Assembly: GCA_028456385.1 (NCBI GenBank)
Contig: JALNQF010000078.1
Location: forward strand, 62,001 to 126,000
Reading direction: 5' to 3'
Source: Ophiosphaerella korrae
Taxonomy: Eukaryota; Ascomycota; Dothideomycetes; Pleosporales; Phaeosphaeriaceae
DNA: 64,000 nt
Position numbers and translations under genes: made by a program. Below the pieces are notes generated by a model that saw only the letters and a list, made by a program, of their open reading frames with translations, was not told the DNA's origin and ran no database searches. Below, piece by piece: positions 63,316-64,000 of the stretch. Position 1 is the stretch's first letter; every line of letters starts with the position of its first letter.

Positions 63316-63981
63316 ATGTTTGGCATAATGGCACCCTCAAGACTCGTTTGCCGAACATTTGCATCTGCGTCTGCACGAGCATGCATGCAACCACACATAA
63401 GCCCAATTCGACGCCTCTGGTTTACATCCATTGTAAGACCAAAGTATAGCACGCCCACCTCAGTCTTAGAGTCGTATCTATCACATCAAGCGTGCCGGGG
63501 CTACTCCCAGCAAGGGAGAGCGACACCAGAACCACCGGACTATCTGAACGATGCAGAACTGCATATATTCAACAAGATTAAAGCAGCACTTGATCCCATC
63601 AAGTTGGAGGTATGTAATCATCGCACCCCTTAGCAAAGCCGAAGACAAGTGCTCACGCATGGCTTATACCGATACCGACAACACTTGAGAGCACAATCAC
63701 AATTAATTACTGTTCGTTACACACTAGTGCTGAACATCATAATGTGGTGCAAGGTCGTAACAGTGCCTGAGCGCACATTTTCCGCAACTCATGTTTGCTA
63801 ACAAACATCAAATTAGGTGCAAGATGTCAGTGGTGGCTGTGGTTCAATGTATGCCATAGAAATTGAATCACCCAAATTCAAGGGCTTAACAGTGGTCAAA
63901 CAGCATAGGCTTGTTAACCAGACGCTGAAGGATGAGATTGCACAATGGCATGGCGTACAATTACGCACAAGAGCAGCATAA
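63316..63981 (+). CDS. BOL3: BOL3-type BolA protein, mitochondrial
   Basis: Two exons, 63316-63609 and 63817-63981, with an unusually long 207-base intron for this window, give 152 residues. The N-terminus (MFGIMAPSRLVCRTF then RACMQPHISPIRRLW) is basic, without acids, and fits a mitochondrial presequence. The BolA domain runs from about residue 75: LNDAELHIFNKIKAAL, then the BOL3 signature VSGGCGSMYAIEIESPKF with its conserved Cys, VVKQHRLVNQTLKDEI with the invariant His, and WHGVQL. BOL3 proteins work with glutaredoxin-5-type and NFU proteins in late iron-sulfur cluster transfer to mitochondrial enzymes. The reading is complete with a stop at 63981. It is the last gene in the window. Confidence 0.92.
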
Positions 63982-64000
63982 TCATTGAAGATACCTTGTT

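Overview
The window reads as nuclear DNA of a filamentous ascomycete (Pezizomycotina, most likely Dothideomycetes, though class is an inference). Genes have several short GT-AG introns, mostly 43-85 bases. Diagnostic families include a velvet regulator, a Pth11-like rhodopsin-fold receptor, a Zn2Cys6 factor, D-xylose reductase and an 8-Cys secreted protein. No CRISPR, operon, rRNA or convincing tRNA was seen, and no intact transposon.

Layout: (1) 1-7.6 kb is sparse: a DUF1349 gene running off the left edge and a Bin3/MePCE-type methyltransferase. (2) 7.6-19.7 kb is mostly housekeeping: velvet (VelC-like), CTP synthase, Sds22, a Psr1-type phosphatase and a Vps66/Loa1-like acyltransferase. (3) 20.7-24.7 kb is one large uncharacterised gene (1217 residues, five exons). 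(4) 25.2-31.9 kb holds Tlg2 divergent from calmodulin, an INO80F-like subunit and a Zn2Cys6 factor. (5) 32-36.7 kb has three minus-strand genes: an MDR oxidoreductase, Sec61 beta and a conserved fungal protein of unknown function. (6) 38.5-48 kb has an F-box protein, a four-TM protein, xylose reductase, a Pth11-like receptor and a GABA/amino-acid permease. (7) 49-53.6 kb has an EBP/EXPERA protein and a Gac1-like PP1 glycogen-targeting subunit. (8) 53.6-60.9 kb is a 7.3 kb stretch with no supportable gene, followed by the secreted Cys-rich protein and a BOL3-type BolA protein at the right edge.

The genes do not form one pathway or an obvious biosynthetic cluster. Loose themes are PP1 control (Sds22 and the Gac1-like subunit), secretory traffic (Tlg2, Sec61 beta), and sensing or uptake (Pth11-like, permease, xylose reductase). 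Gene models were built by hand from splice signals, frame continuity and family resemblance. I ran no database search, so family names are recognition calls. Start and end give the coding span including introns, and exon limits are in the evidence. The points most worth checking are the secreted 8-Cys protein with its NxSLP repeat tail, the CTP synthase intron with no usable canonical acceptor, and a possible second mitochondrial start for xylose reductase.
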